This document shows positions 62,501 through 63,947 of a stretch of DNA of 64,000 nt, one piece after another; position 1 is the stretch's first letter; each line of letters begins with the position of its first letter. The stretch comes from Plazaster borealis. Its lineage: Eukaryota; Echinodermata; Asteroidea; Forcipulatida; Labidiasteridae. Where the stretch lies: assembly GCA_021014325.1 (NCBI GenBank), contig CM037469.1:16573201-16637200 (forward strand), read 5' to 3'. The notes under the pieces were generated by a model. That model did not search any database and was not told where the DNA came from. It saw nothing but the letters and a program-made list of their open reading frames with translations. The translations under genes were made by a program, and so were the position numbers.

Positions 62501-63947
62501 TCATATATATTAATCAGCTATTTTGTTTTCAAAAAAAATTCTCTTCTCCACCGTTCAAATTATTTTGAAGTCATTAATGTTGTATATAAATCTCTCTAAA
62601 AACTTTTTGTTTGTTTTTTTCATTTTTCAGATTGTGATACACAATCTGGTGCATTTCAAGACATCATTCTCGAGGATAGTTCAAACGTTTAAATCTGAAA
62701 GAAAATGGAGATCGAGTGTTGGGGTGGAGCGACTGACGCATATTATGCCCCAAGCCTATGTCCCTTTCCCACTCAGTAAACCTCAGTGTCATGATCGGAT
62801 TTGGCATCTATTAAATGTTAACGGGCATGAACATTTACGGTCGTCAGGCTGTTTGAATCGCTTGATGAGAATCTTCCTGTCTCCTTGTGAGCTCAGACCT
62901 CGCTGTTGAAGCTCAATCCTTAAAGCATCGTTGGTCATAGACTCGGGAAGAACACACGGCTTGTTACTCACAAGTTTCTGATATTGGAAGCAAAGGTTTT
63001 ATTAGAAACAATTACACAAATGTGCACTTTGTTTTGATAATGATGACATTCCATGCAGCGGTATTGACAGAACATTGACTTGACAACCAGAAAACTCAAT
63101 TCCACTGATTAGTTTGAGTTATTATTAGAAAGAGCATTTCAGTAAATTAGCATTTTGGTTTTTTAAGATAACGTTATACTTTTTTTTTTTTTTACTTTAC
63201 TAAGGGTGGATTATAAGAATCAGAAGATCTCAAGTTCATTTTGTTTTCAGTAATAAACTTACGACTATTGTATTGACAACTTTAAGTAGTTCGTCTGCTG
63301 TATTATTTAGGTGGAGCTTGCGGGCAAATGCTAGGATTGAGCTTATCTTCAGGTTCCGAAGAGTGAAGTTCTTGAAGGGTGACCCAGAGCCGAGTTTCGG
63401 TTGTGGAAGGCCGAGGGACTCCTGGGTTTCATCTCGACTACCTGACAGCAGTGAACAATGAAATACAAAACCATGTGAGCTGCTCAAACGTCAGTTTGTT
63501 CTCCATTGCAAAAAACAAACAAACAGATTTGCATCGTAATGTGCGCAAGTCTGAATGACGTCATTCAATAAAATGAATTTTCTATTGCGGCTCTCTTGTC
63601 ACTTCTTTAAACTAAATACAAAAACTATAATGTTCAATTGCAATTTAAACTTTCAAAGCACCTTCAAAAACCTTTCCTACAAAAAATGATAAGCGCTTTG
63701 AGACGCCTGGTAGATAAAGCGCGATATAATTGTTTTAATTATTATTTTTGTCATCAGGAACAACGAATGGATGATATGTCTTACTCGGTGTGACTGCCTG
63801 TCTCAGAGCTGATTGCCTCGGGGGTGGTTGCCTGGCCGGGTCAGGGGTGTTTGTTGAGGTGGATGGAGGTGTCGCACGCTCGGGCGTTGTGTCCGTCATT
63901 TCACCGTTGTTGCGGCCAAGTAAGGATCCTTCCTTAACAGTTTCGCC
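723..63947 (-). CDS. Giant multi-exon extracellular mosaic protein (partial at both ends)
   Basis: I could chain 103 exons on the minus strand with AG acceptors, GT donors and consistent phase at every junction. Together they give about 18,046 nt (about 6,015 residues) with no in-frame stop. There is no convincing initiator Met with signal peptide at the high-coordinate end and no stop at the low end, so the gene extends beyond both edges. Domain order is a ten-Cys module x12, linker, unrecognised domain, FN3-like, PAN-like, FN3-like repeats with one large insert, a polybasic/furin region, then cadherin-like repeats. Ab abundance of Cys pairs, N-glycosylation sequons and adhesion-type repeats indicates a secreted or surface protein. 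No membrane segment is visible. Phase-preserving continuity makes a single gene the simplest reading, but the junctions across the 2.5-kb introns (36.5-38.9 and 57.3-60.1 kb) are the places where two genes could have been joined. Introns not listed separately are mostly 150-700 nt of AT-rich sequence in which I see nothing else. Confidence 0.85.
2541..2592. repeat. (CAA)n microsatellite
   Basis: About 15 CAA units in the intron after exon 2349-2491. Confidence 0.95.
3448..4682 (-). CDS. Exons 96-98: beta-rich domain interrupted by an RQRR site
   Basis: Exons 4540-4682, 4114-4202, 3448-3634. The pattern PRLVYWDSESSQWRDVSKTC and then NNQLSVEVC resembles the 'yWd...W.d.s..C' and 'C-h-T-x-F-A-L' ends that precede cadherin-like or GAIN-like parts in some large invertebrate proteins. 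Here the second half reads SHETQFALTEV, but only after an inserted Arg/Ser-rich stretch with GGSRQRRAAEE (about 3571-3590), a furin-type motif. The last exon ends NDPPEIANLV and DEDEG, the start of the cadherin-like block. The family link is tentative. Confidence 0.78.
3700..3728. repeat. Poly(A) run in intron
   Basis: Near-uninterrupted A run. Nearby 3765-3800 (ATGCGCTTTATAAGTC) resembles the hairpin tail of a retroposon also seen at 63685-63745. Confidence 0.7.
4885..6348 (-). CDS. Post-FN3 region with a run of six arginines (exons 92-95)
   Basis: Exons 6126-6348, 5742-5821, 5297-5425, 4885-5035. The first has YCVSSTVELLDDIVPCMVVG and a beta-rich SVTIRDGSIIVTADG stretch. The 80-nt exon has three Cys (CLYSW...CNPALLC). 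The third encodes VLGFPQGRRRRRRGALD at about 5341-5363: six consecutive Arg, a strong proprotein-convertase candidate in a secreted protein. The fourth is DNPDY/YISNPLD-like acidic sequence. The weak donor at 4884 (AG|GTTTCT) is supported by phase. No family recognised. Confidence 0.78.
5486..5690. repeat. Palindromic GC-rich MITE, copy 2 (inverted)
   Basis: Reverse-orientation match to the element at 76-293: the shared CCCGGATCCGGGT and ACCCAGAAATGAGTC blocks occur in mirrored order. It sits in the intron between exons at 5425 and 5742. Confidence 0.75.
6583..7713 (-). CDS. Fibronectin-III-like repeats 17-18
   Basis: Exons 7517-7713, 7089-7272, 6583-6753. Repeat 17 ends TVKGVLGNGKEA and NGFYIDDTPAKLDIFF (TPA for TPP). 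Repeat 18 has KEHYWAIGTSRGAYD, TTYYVTVKCVNGAGLE and SDGVTVLFEEPYVDD, so the usual D-x-T-P-P linker is replaced by LFEEP. These are the last FN3-like repeats; the following exons change character. Confidence 0.86.
7898..12725 (-). CDS. Unclassified ~450-residue insert between FN3-like repeats (exons 81-88)
   Basis: Eight exons: 12577-12725, 12163-12279, 11541-11696, 10446-10710, 9962-10113, 9427-9605, 8943-9072, 7898-8105. The start is beta-rich (KWLALDFNGLWNMRID; YVINAQIVRSSEYEFDLL). A Cys cluster follows (GICQCCYALPFNQ, CPQCNCEDFLG), then a Thr/Ser- and acid-rich spacer. A second beta-rich half (SIHFNVMPFDAKEDEWSF; KVYIDGNLLS) recalls a jelly-roll or laminin-G-like sheet. The end is Cys-rich (RPCVPCINPCDRYQCNQSC) and then a sequon-rich LTNLTLPKLELLNTTMN stretch that runs into the next FN3-like repeat. 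I recognise no family; an extracellular fold with many disulfides is an inference. Confidence 0.8.
8213..8673. repeat. MITE, 'TACACGTTTGGTAATT' family, with internal duplication
   Basis: The ends are inverted (GTACACGTTTGGTAATT near 8221; TTACCAAACGTGTAC near 8650). The left part is duplicated with a period of about 100 bp (8224-8311 and 8325-8412). Same family as 14083-14427, with related ends at 51004 and 59664. Confidence 0.82.
10791..11143 (+). repeat. tRNA-Leu-like SINE, copy 1
   Basis: The head resembles a class II (long variable arm) tRNA: GGCCTCAAGCGCTGGTGTTT and GTCTCGAGTCCCGG (B-box-like). A body and an (AAT)n tail follow at 11113-11143. It is co-linear with the copy at 33640. It lies in the intron between exons 83 and 84. 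Confidence 0.8.
13058..15130 (-). CDS. Fibronectin-III-like repeats 15-16
   Basis: Exons 14840-15130, 14612-14715, 13452-13667, 13058-13232. Repeat 15: LYYVGLGNAASAV, then SYFVTVVGVNEGG and VDITPPVEGRLRAGPF. Repeat 16: WEGYIDEESGIKSFKIRLL, YFVELNATNHAED and VDKSEPSSGVVVDG. The last linker has SEP in place of TPP. The chain then passes without a break of phase into the unclassified insert at 12725. Confidence 0.87.
13873..14034. repeat. Fold-back element of about 160 bp
   Basis: The two ends are inverted copies of an AAACTCTCTC...TGTGGTGGTTCTGA stretch (left 13873-13902; right 14003-14034), with a short unpaired centre. Intronic. An incomplete relative may exist near 2220 (GTGATGGTTCTGA). Confidence 0.75.
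14083..14427. repeat. MITE, complete copy with terminal inverted repeats
   Basis: Starts GGCACTGGACACGTTTTGTA and ends with the near-exact inverse ACGTGTCCAGTGCC; AT-rich interior of about 345 bp. Flanked by TTAA-like bases on both sides, which suggests but does not prove a TTAA target. The internal open frame is shared with the other copies and is not a gene. Confidence 0.88.
15635..17723 (-). CDS. Fibronectin-III-like repeats 11-14, including a 705-nt exon
   Basis: Exons 17546-17723, 16670-17374, 16014-16283, 15635-15907. The 705-nt exon, far longer than the others, encodes the end of repeat 11 (VDDTPPS-type linker read as IDDTPPSYGVV), all of repeat 12 (YEVALGTTPGGTQI, RRVYATVRGYNEAGL) and the start of repeat 13 (KYEWAIYRIDG). 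Intron loss is the simplest explanation. Repeat 13 ends GETYYIVVRATNALN and DPLIPGQVYDGLLAGF. Repeat 14 has YYEVAVGTDRRYP and TYYVTVRGHSASL. An extra Cys-pair insert (CSNTDECLGLDGECLE) lies in the B-C region of repeat 12. Confidence 0.88.
16371..16389. repeat. (AT)n microsatellite
   Basis: AT dinucleotide run within an intron. Confidence 0.9.
17839..19300 (-). CDS. Fibronectin-III-like repeats 9-10
   Basis: Exons 19212-19300, 18977-19094, 18635-18825, 18250-18445, 17839-17945. Repeat 9 shows IWFDDFE, YYEWAVGTTPGGEDI, HHGVTYYSTVRAITNDG and VDVTPPNINI. Repeat 10 shows YVDSIDAKWDVEDLDSNL, YFSVGQYAG, ILTVHATNSVGL and VDTTPPSAGKV. In repeat 10 the usual DPESGI turn reads EDLDSNLI. All phases join; the 18250 donor (G|GTGATT) was chosen by phase over read-through into a further 110 nt of open frame. 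Confidence 0.86.
19489..24727 (-). CDS. Fibronectin-III-like repeats 7-8, split by a transposon-filled intron
   Basis: Exons 24607-24727, 24219-24397, 23769-23928, 19489-19713. Repeat 7 has FFDEESGISSYEMAIYE, TIYITRIKAQNQAK and VDPTPPVIRYVRGG. Repeat 8 starts SGIKNYWVAVGTAP at 23.8 kb and continues across a 4.06-kb intron to CRPVYYVCVKSENGAG at 19.6 kb. The acceptor of the last exon (19714) is preceded on the coding strand by a run of A rather than pyrimidines. The reading frame and FN3 pattern still fit across the junction, which supports it despite the poor site. Confidence 0.8.
19818..20652 (+). repeat. Tandem tRNA-like SINE copies separated by (AT)n
   Basis: After (AT)n at 19818, a partial copy is followed by two copies in direct order. 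Each has a tRNA-like head (A box TAGCTCAGTTGG, B box GGTTCAAATCC; heads at 20113-20186 and 20433-20506) and a TCAATTTTTCTTTGTTCAAC tail. The repeated marker AAACCGGAGGTCG lies at 19836, 20149 and 20469, giving periods of 313 and 320 bp. An inverted tail fragment and more (AT)n follow at 20535-20652. Because the 'tRNA' is embedded in a dispersed repeat I do not call it a tRNA gene. Confidence 0.87.
20653..22661 (-). mobile_element. Penelope-like retroelement, decayed, 5'-truncated
   Basis: Reading on the minus strand, 22660-21860 encodes a reverse transcriptase of Penelope type: SLYTNIPHHEG, then VQGTAMGTKMAPSYANLFM, then WRFIDDIFSIW (the YxDD-equivalent is IDD) and SLTSVNFLDVTI. Further 3' is a GIY-YIG-type endonuclease segment (VVYVISCKRCGLQYVGET, 21411-21520). 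The frame is broken at least three times (near 21860, 21650 and 21335), so no active protein is made. The conserved 5' part is missing, replaced by (AT)n at 22662. The 3' untranslated part reaches 20653 and carries a hammerhead-like core. The reverse transcriptase normally copies the element at chromosome ends or nicks. It lies antisense-neutral, i.e. in the same orientation as the host gene, inside its largest exon-less FN3 intron. Confidence 0.88.
20665..20705 (-). ncRNA. Hammerhead-ribozyme-like core in the Penelope-like element
   Basis: On the minus strand, CTGAAGA (20697-20703) is followed by a 16-nt stem-loop whose arms GGTCC and GGATC pair (one G-T), then GAAA (20677-20680). These are the conserved hammerhead boxes. 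Penelope-like elements are known to carry hammerhead ribozymes. I could not fold a convincing stem I, and the expected UH cleavage step after the short stem III reads CA, so this copy may be inactive. Confidence 0.5.
22662..23467 (-). repeat. Inverted tRNA-like SINE copies with (AT)n
   Basis: The same SINE as at 19.8-20.6 kb, here in the opposite orientation (heads near 22725-22797 and 23302-23375), with a scrambled fragment at 23040-23200 and (AT)n runs at 22662-22693, 23187-23200, 23231-23273 and 23449-23467. With the left group it brackets the Penelope-like element as a large imperfect inverted repeat. Confidence 0.85.
24815..25325 (-). repeat. Second tRNA-like SINE family, two tandem copies, one inside an inverted repeat
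   Basis: Two direct copies (24817-25013 and 25080-25277) have on the minus strand an A-box-like TAGCCTAGTTGG and a B box GGTTCGAATCCC. The second copy is bracketed by 45-bp inverted arms (25040-25085 and 25278-25323, containing ATAGATGTTAAATTTGC). Intronic. Confidence 0.83.
25750..28231 (-). CDS. Fibronectin-III-like repeats 4-6
   Basis: Exons 28065-28231, 27466-27593, 26920-27157, 26384-26564, 25750-25996. Diagnostic pieces are DPESHLSEYYVAAGRTP and VDDTPPIAGDLFDG (repeat 4); WFDPESGISSYLWAVGTKP, GETYYSTLVAF and VDLTPPVQGSVYDG (repeat 5); and GFSDPESGIEDYQVTIY, HHKDQVYINIRTINQA and VDLTPPMLRSLGDG (repeat 6). The D-P-E-S-G-I and D-x-T-P-P signatures define this FN3 subtype, which I know from large invertebrate and choanoflagellate surface proteins. 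The acceptor at 26565 and donor at 26383 were fixed by phase. Confidence 0.88.
27717..27962 (+). repeat. Diverged copy of the second tRNA-like SINE
   Basis: CAATCTCGGTGGTCTAGTGG and GGGTTCGAATCTCACC match the family at 24.8-25.3 kb in the opposite orientation. Part of the flanking arm (ATGCAAATTTAACATC) is present at 27734. Confidence 0.8.
28322..28690 (+). repeat. Two eroded copies of the first tRNA-like SINE
   Basis: GGCTACACGGCAG...CTGACTGGCACCCCGAAC (28330-28385) and a second head at 28580-28655 (GGCTAGACAGCTCAGTTTGT; GGTTCAAATCACGC). Both have point changes in the A and B boxes. Confidence 0.8.
28909..31450 (-). CDS. Fibronectin-III-like repeats 2-3
   Basis: Exons 31155-31450, 30258-30352, 29921-30091, 28909-29089. 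Repeat 2 has NNIYYFNIELLNFVAYEN and the linker MADFTTPDPGLIVNA, where TPP is changed to TPD. It is followed by a Cys-containing stretch (ERRCIED) and then ANWDGIHDNETGIHGYTWSI, the start of repeat 3. Repeat 3 ends YFISVRALNKVEFGG and the linker IIDNTPPIIYS. Introns fall at the same FN3 positions as in later repeats. Confidence 0.83.
29090..29920. other. Intron, nothing recognised
   Basis: AT-rich; open frames on both strands here are short and share no features with the gene. Confidence 0.6.
30733..30785. repeat. 11-bp minisatellite (CTGGCCTACCC)n
   Basis: About five near-perfect units in the intron between exons 55 and 56. Confidence 0.92.
31746..31954 (-). CDS. PAN/apple-like domain exon
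   Basis: One exon, phases 1-0. The spacing NFCARDCLALPETKCLSINY followed by YDSKTCELL matches the core of PAN/apple domains (C-x3-C, then C-x-S/G-aromatic, then C-x-L), which bind proteins or carbohydrates in secreted proteins. A preceding segment DDFHYFTTAKKGRL supplies the first strand. It is inserted between two FN3-like repeats. The outer pair of PAN cysteines is not obvious, so a four-cysteine or divergent form is likely. Confidence 0.72.
32279..33180 (-). CDS. Fibronectin-III-like repeat 1
   Basis: Exons 32959-33180 and 32279-32579. FN3-like features are FQLEVVAADDKSLVTFFYQV, the loop GTVPGGND that recurs in this type of repeat, and HPLHFTVYAMNNGG, equivalent to the F/G strands. The linker that follows (GLGPGIWGDQIIPWHKINL) is unusual and leads into the PAN-like exon. 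The acceptor at 33181 sits behind a poor pyrimidine tract. Its phase is right, but a shift of 3 nt cannot be excluded. Confidence 0.78.
33640..33968 (+). repeat. tRNA-Leu-like SINE, copy 2
   Basis: Head GTCTTAGCCAAGCGGTTAAG, an anticodon-like CAA in GACTCAAGCTC, variable-arm-like segment and GGGCTCGAGTCCCGG, then a body and (AAT)n at 33950-33968. Leu/Ser-type class II tRNA origin is inferred from the AAGCGGTTAAG and long arm. Confidence 0.83.
34222..36460 (-). CDS. Unrecognised domain, hydrophobic beta-rich (exons 47-51)
   Basis: Five exons: 36321-36460, 35986-36148, 35220-35290, 34818-34972, 34222-34429 (about 245 residues). It begins helical (LEALCNRIANMTIGELEAML), then alternates hydrophobic and polar residues as beta strands (FFQLQWGTSLGGFIYVKF; MKIPVSLALVSMKAKGG; ASARVSVGFILYAELEL). 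It ends KVTLEIPFFGRKTLYKRDLW. Only two cysteines. The pattern resembles a lipid-binding or beta-barrel/sheet fold but matches nothing I can name. No membrane-spanning helix is evident. A 2.5-kb intron upstream (36461-38949) is almost filled by a terminal-inverted-repeat element. Confidence 0.78.
36461..38940. mobile_element. Intron with a 2.2-kb terminal-inverted-repeat element
   Basis: AGGTGTTCGG begins at about 36525 and its inverse CCGAACACCT ends at about 38759. The right end also forms a hairpin (TTCGGGCTTAATGCCCGAA, 38735-38753) after a poly(A) run. No open frame over 65 residues inside, so it is non-autonomous, or a chance bracket around a retroposon tail. A solo copy of the hairpin tail occurs at 45003-45046. 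Confidence 0.6.
38941..39887 (-). CDS. Acidic/basic linker with a second furin-type site
   Basis: Three exons: 39721-39887 (acidic start NDSEEDESN, then ALEYFRRVLQSD), 39170-39289 (contains RTRRD near 39192-39206, a likely furin-type site) and 38950-39030 (LFDLSLTPGADSG). The last exon has two in-phase donors: G|GTTTAA ending it at 38950, or T|GTACGC ending it at 38941. Sequence alone does not decide between them. I recognise no domain family. The segment joins the Cys-module array to the next globular region and has two basic cleavage motifs within about 120 residues when the site in module 12 is counted. Confidence 0.75.
40496..41758 (-). CDS. Module 12 (degenerate), ending in a furin-type site
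   Basis: Exons 41546-41758 (ESCLGVGCC and LDACASRFSFGFEEW, i.e. DPC changed to DAC), 40801-40840 (a 40-nt micro-exon, HSQEKRIGNVKF) and 40496-40672 (VDLDLTVCWQGRC, then FSASQC). Instead of the LPGDG tail the last exon becomes Ser/Arg-rich and carries SRRKRRS (about 40508-40525), a good furin-type cleavage motif. This marks the end of the module array and may separate it from the rest as its own chain. The donor at 40495 (CT|GTACGT) is fixed by phase. Confidence 0.82.
40841..41545. other. Intron with a short direct repeat
   Basis: CTTGTGGGGTCCATTGTTC occurs twice, near 41346 and 41379. Nothing else recognised. Confidence 0.6.
41916..43509 (-). CDS. Ten-Cys module 11, plus hinge of module 12
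   Basis: Exons 43305-43509 (core, DACLGVECC, VDPCELTASVGFENW), 42755-42975 (SYKWGK, FTIDKT, LCIAGLC, APVPFCNATGTLEWP) and 41916-42035 (a Val/Asp-rich tail ending in hinge Cys QSCSG). The core exon stops early, just before the SYKWG motif, so the intron position is shifted relative to the other modules. WP in place of LPGDG recalls module 1. Confidence 0.84.
42036..42754. other. Intron, nothing recognised
   Basis: AT-rich, no repeats or open frames of note. Confidence 0.6.
43943..44916 (-). CDS. Ten-Cys module 10 (no WG motif), plus hinge of module 11
   Basis: Exons 44658-44916 (core, DSCFGIKCC, LDPCLGQLKLQFGNW), 44360-44520 (FKLELFDGK, ACVGHVC, PLPQCYSNGTISW) and 43943-44071 (LTSISHLGNLDIGLDVLAQALGL, then the hinge SPC). 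The aromatic-x-WG motif after the core is replaced by a KSLSQLDIGVDKE stretch. Ten cysteines are kept. The tail exon lacks the DG start seen in other copies. Confidence 0.84.
44998..45046. repeat. Solo hairpin tail (GTTCCGGGC...GCCCGAACACC)
   Basis: A hairpin with the same loop-proximal sequence as the right end of the 36.5-38.8 kb element, preceded by CCGAACAAAAACAACA. Probably a truncated retroposon insertion. Confidence 0.7.
45348..46704 (-). CDS. Ten-Cys module 9, plus hinge of module 10
   Basis: Exons 46498-46704 (core, EFCTELRCC, FDPCDLTFTLGLETW, TYEWG), 46271-46313 (a 43-nt micro-exon, EETIVSVAPGMNL), 45794-45945 (YSINKL, YCIDELC, IPIPACNQ) and 45348-45485 (DGFVETVSG to NKLGIN, then GDPC as hinge of module 10). 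The micro-exon is the positional counterpart of 61644-61710 in module 1 and 40801-40840 in module 12. The donor of the last exon at 45348 is chosen by phase and by keeping the hinge Cys; an alternative donor nearer 45381 would drop that Cys. Confidence 0.82.
46705..47878. other. 1.17-kb intron with a GACCAG/CTGGTC motif cluster
   Basis: 46785-46890 contains GGTCGG/CCGACC and ACCAG/CTGGT blocks repeated in both directions. 47576-47596 is a C-rich run. Otherwise AT-rich with no recognisable gene. Confidence 0.6.
47879..48989 (-). CDS. Ten-Cys module 8, plus hinge of module 9
   Basis: Exons 48935-48989 (hinge, SEQCD), 48547-48802 (core, DSCLGIKCC, LDPCNFNLSIGFENW, then HYPLGD where WG is expected), 48181-48335 (VDKITLDK, FCLDGAC, LPIPLCN, FTLPG) and 47879-48010 (GDGTVSGF to RHLNL, running on into the hinge Cys GKAC of module 9). 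The intron at LPG|GDG, absent from modules 4-7, is present again here. Confidence 0.88.
49362..50204 (-). CDS. Ten-Cys module 7
   Basis: Exons 50150-50204 (hinge, GRSCEL), 49761-50016 (core, DHCLGIQCC, VDPCNFQLHVEFEHW, SYTWGK) and 49362-49611 (C half, YSVDKL, LCIDNKC, VPIPICNINAVTFTLPGDG, ending EKYGLN). This is the most compact genomic copy, with introns of about 130-150 nt. All ten cysteines are present. Confidence 0.9.
50441..51963 (-). CDS. Ten-Cys module 6, lacking two cysteines
   Basis: Exons 51912-51963 (52-nt hinge, RDSC), 51499-51751 (core, NHCTSLHCC, IDPCDYKLSVGMGIW, SHQWGK) and 50441-50687 (C half, FSIDKL, VPIPICNSNFSLALPGDGS, ending RKLNLQ). Where every other module has C-x(3-7)-C (for example CIDGTC), this copy reads LKVDDETTE, so both cysteines are gone together. 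The CLG motif is also changed to CTS. An 811-nt intron contains a MITE (51004-51410). Confidence 0.88.
51004..51410. repeat. MITE, related ends, different interior
   Basis: TTAAAGGCATCGTACAC at the left and its inverse GTGTACGATGCCTTTAA at the right; an (AT)n run at 51337-51357. Flanking and end sequence match the 8.2/14.1-kb family, but the interior is only loosely alike. Confidence 0.82.
52106..53280 (-). CDS. Ten-Cys module 5
   Basis: Exons 53226-53280 (55-nt hinge with NQHC), 52690-52945 (core, DQCLGIICC, FDPCEFELSVGFGSW, KYDWG) and 52106-52352 (C half, FTVDKL, LCIDGTC, VPIPICNPNATFSLPGDGS, ending DSLGLK). All ten cysteines are present. Exon lengths (55, 256, 247 nt) almost match those of modules 6 and 7. 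Confidence 0.9.
53385..54867 (-). CDS. Ten-Cys module 4 (first of the three-exon cassettes)
   Basis: Three exons: 54807-54867 (hinge), 54205-54466 (core), 53385-53625 (C half). The hinge has QEPCV. The core has EKCLGFDCC and DPCNYQLSVGLGSW, followed by SYQWD where others have WG. The C half has TIDKV, FCLDGEC, IPIPFCNPNASFELPGDGS and ends RKLGIQ. Phases 0-1, 1-2 and 2-0 recur exactly in modules 5, 6 and 7, so the cassette is symmetrical and can be duplicated without a frame change. Confidence 0.88.
53846..54145. repeat. CCAACGTTGG-rich element next to a SINE fragment
   Basis: 53850-53960 is dense in GTTGGCC, CCAACGTT and ACGTTG blocks on both strands. 53990-54145 is a minus-oriented fragment of the first tRNA-like SINE body (GCCGTTTAGCCAGGGATC; GAAACTGACTGG). 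Both lie in the intron between exons 16 and 17. Confidence 0.75.
55121..56255 (-). CDS. Ten-Cys module 3
   Basis: Three exons: 56043-56255, 55523-55732, 55121-55212; its hinge Cys lies in the preceding exon 56791-56925. The core reads DFCLGVHCC and LDPCEFTLSIGFGKW, then DYHWG at the exon end. The middle exon has YTINKL, LCLPDSDC and VPIPLCNVNATFTLPG. The last exon starts at the conserved DGTVSGF and ends at TALGLS in phase 0. The intron after WG and the intron between LPG and DG are both present, unlike in modules 4-7. Confidence 0.87.
56484..56740. repeat. Compound (CAA/GAC)n microsatellite and poly(A)
   Basis: (CAA)n passes into (GACAAC)n-like units, then CAA again and a poly(A) run. The 129-residue Thr/Asn open frame on the plus strand is an artefact of it. 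Confidence 0.93.
56791..60600 (-). CDS. Ten-Cys module 2 (DPC changed to NAC), plus hinge of module 3
   Basis: Four exons: 60459-60600 (hinge), 60076-60306, 57108-57311, 56791-56925. The hinge has KEPC followed by a weak SAP-like pattern (SDSRLISALVGRDLATTG). The core has ENCLRIDCC but reads NACDF instead of DPC-x-F, and ends YEWG. The third exon joins what are two exons in module 1 and shows YTIDKL, VC..EC, VPIPFCNSN and LPG. The last exon covers the amphipathic tail (ADFISQVG...AINILLEFIGL) and runs straight into the hinge Cys of module 3 (DGPC) without the usual phase-0 boundary. A 2.76-kb intron (57312-60075) carries two mobile elements. Confidence 0.83.
58015..59512. mobile_element. 1.5-kb element with terminal inverted repeats and GACTA/TAGTC motif cluster
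   Basis: CACTCTTAAAATTAATTGGT at 58021 is matched by the inverse ACCAATTAACTTTAAGAGTG near 59487-59506. Towards the right end (59040-59480) the motif GGACTA/TAGTC recurs more than fifteen times in both orientations. No coding potential. It fills half of the 2.76-kb intron of module 2. Confidence 0.75.
59664..60015. repeat. MITE copy with GTACAC ends
   Basis: TTAAAGGTATTGTACACTTT at the left; GTGTACAGGGCCTTTAA at the right. Shares AGCTTAATTGGTCATCGAGG with the 8.2- and 14.1-kb copies. A T-rich run lies at 59823-59842. Confidence 0.82.
60769..62977 (-). CDS. Ten-Cys module 1, with a SAP-like motif in the hinge exon
   Basis: Five exons: 62839-62977 (hinge), 62213-62422, 61644-61710, 61163-61326, 60769-60896. 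The hinge exon carries NKPC and then a SAP-like helix-turn-helix pattern (LRIELQQRGLSSQGDRK), unusual in a Cys-rich secreted context. The second exon has the module core ESCLGVECC and FDPCEF and ends after EWG. Exon three is a 67-nt mini-exon. Exon four has two spaced Cys (FC...DC) and VPLPICNPNGTFTWP. Exon five is an amphipathic helix ending LEELGIDK. All ten module cysteines are present. This copy keeps the most introns of the twelve and has WP where most others have LPGDG. Confidence 0.85.
63263..63947 (-). CDS. N-most exons seen: Pro/Thr-rich stretch and end of an upstream module
   Basis: Two exons, 63785-63947 and 63263-63441. The first encodes a hydrophilic Pro/Thr-rich segment (TTPERATPPSTSTNTPDP region) with several Arg, likely an O-glycosylated or disordered spacer. 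The second ends in an amphipathic stretch (LKISSILAFARKLHLNN, then VVNTIV). It occupies the position, and has the phase-0 end, of the C-terminal exon of the ten-Cys modules that follow. It may therefore be the tail of a degenerate module preceding module 1. The acceptor at 63948 has phase 0 and continues upstream out of the window, so this is not the first exon. Confidence 0.7.
63680..63745. repeat. Retroposon-like hairpin tail
   Basis: GCGCTTTGAGACGCC...AAAGCGCGATATAA followed by AT-rich sequence: a short hairpin (GCGCTTT/AAAGCGC) of the kind found at the 3' end of some dispersed repeats. Intronic. Confidence 0.6.

Noticed and set aside
62523..62909. 128-residue plus-strand open frame
   Set aside because: Overlaps the SAP-like exon on the opposite strand; low-complexity start and no recognisable motif.
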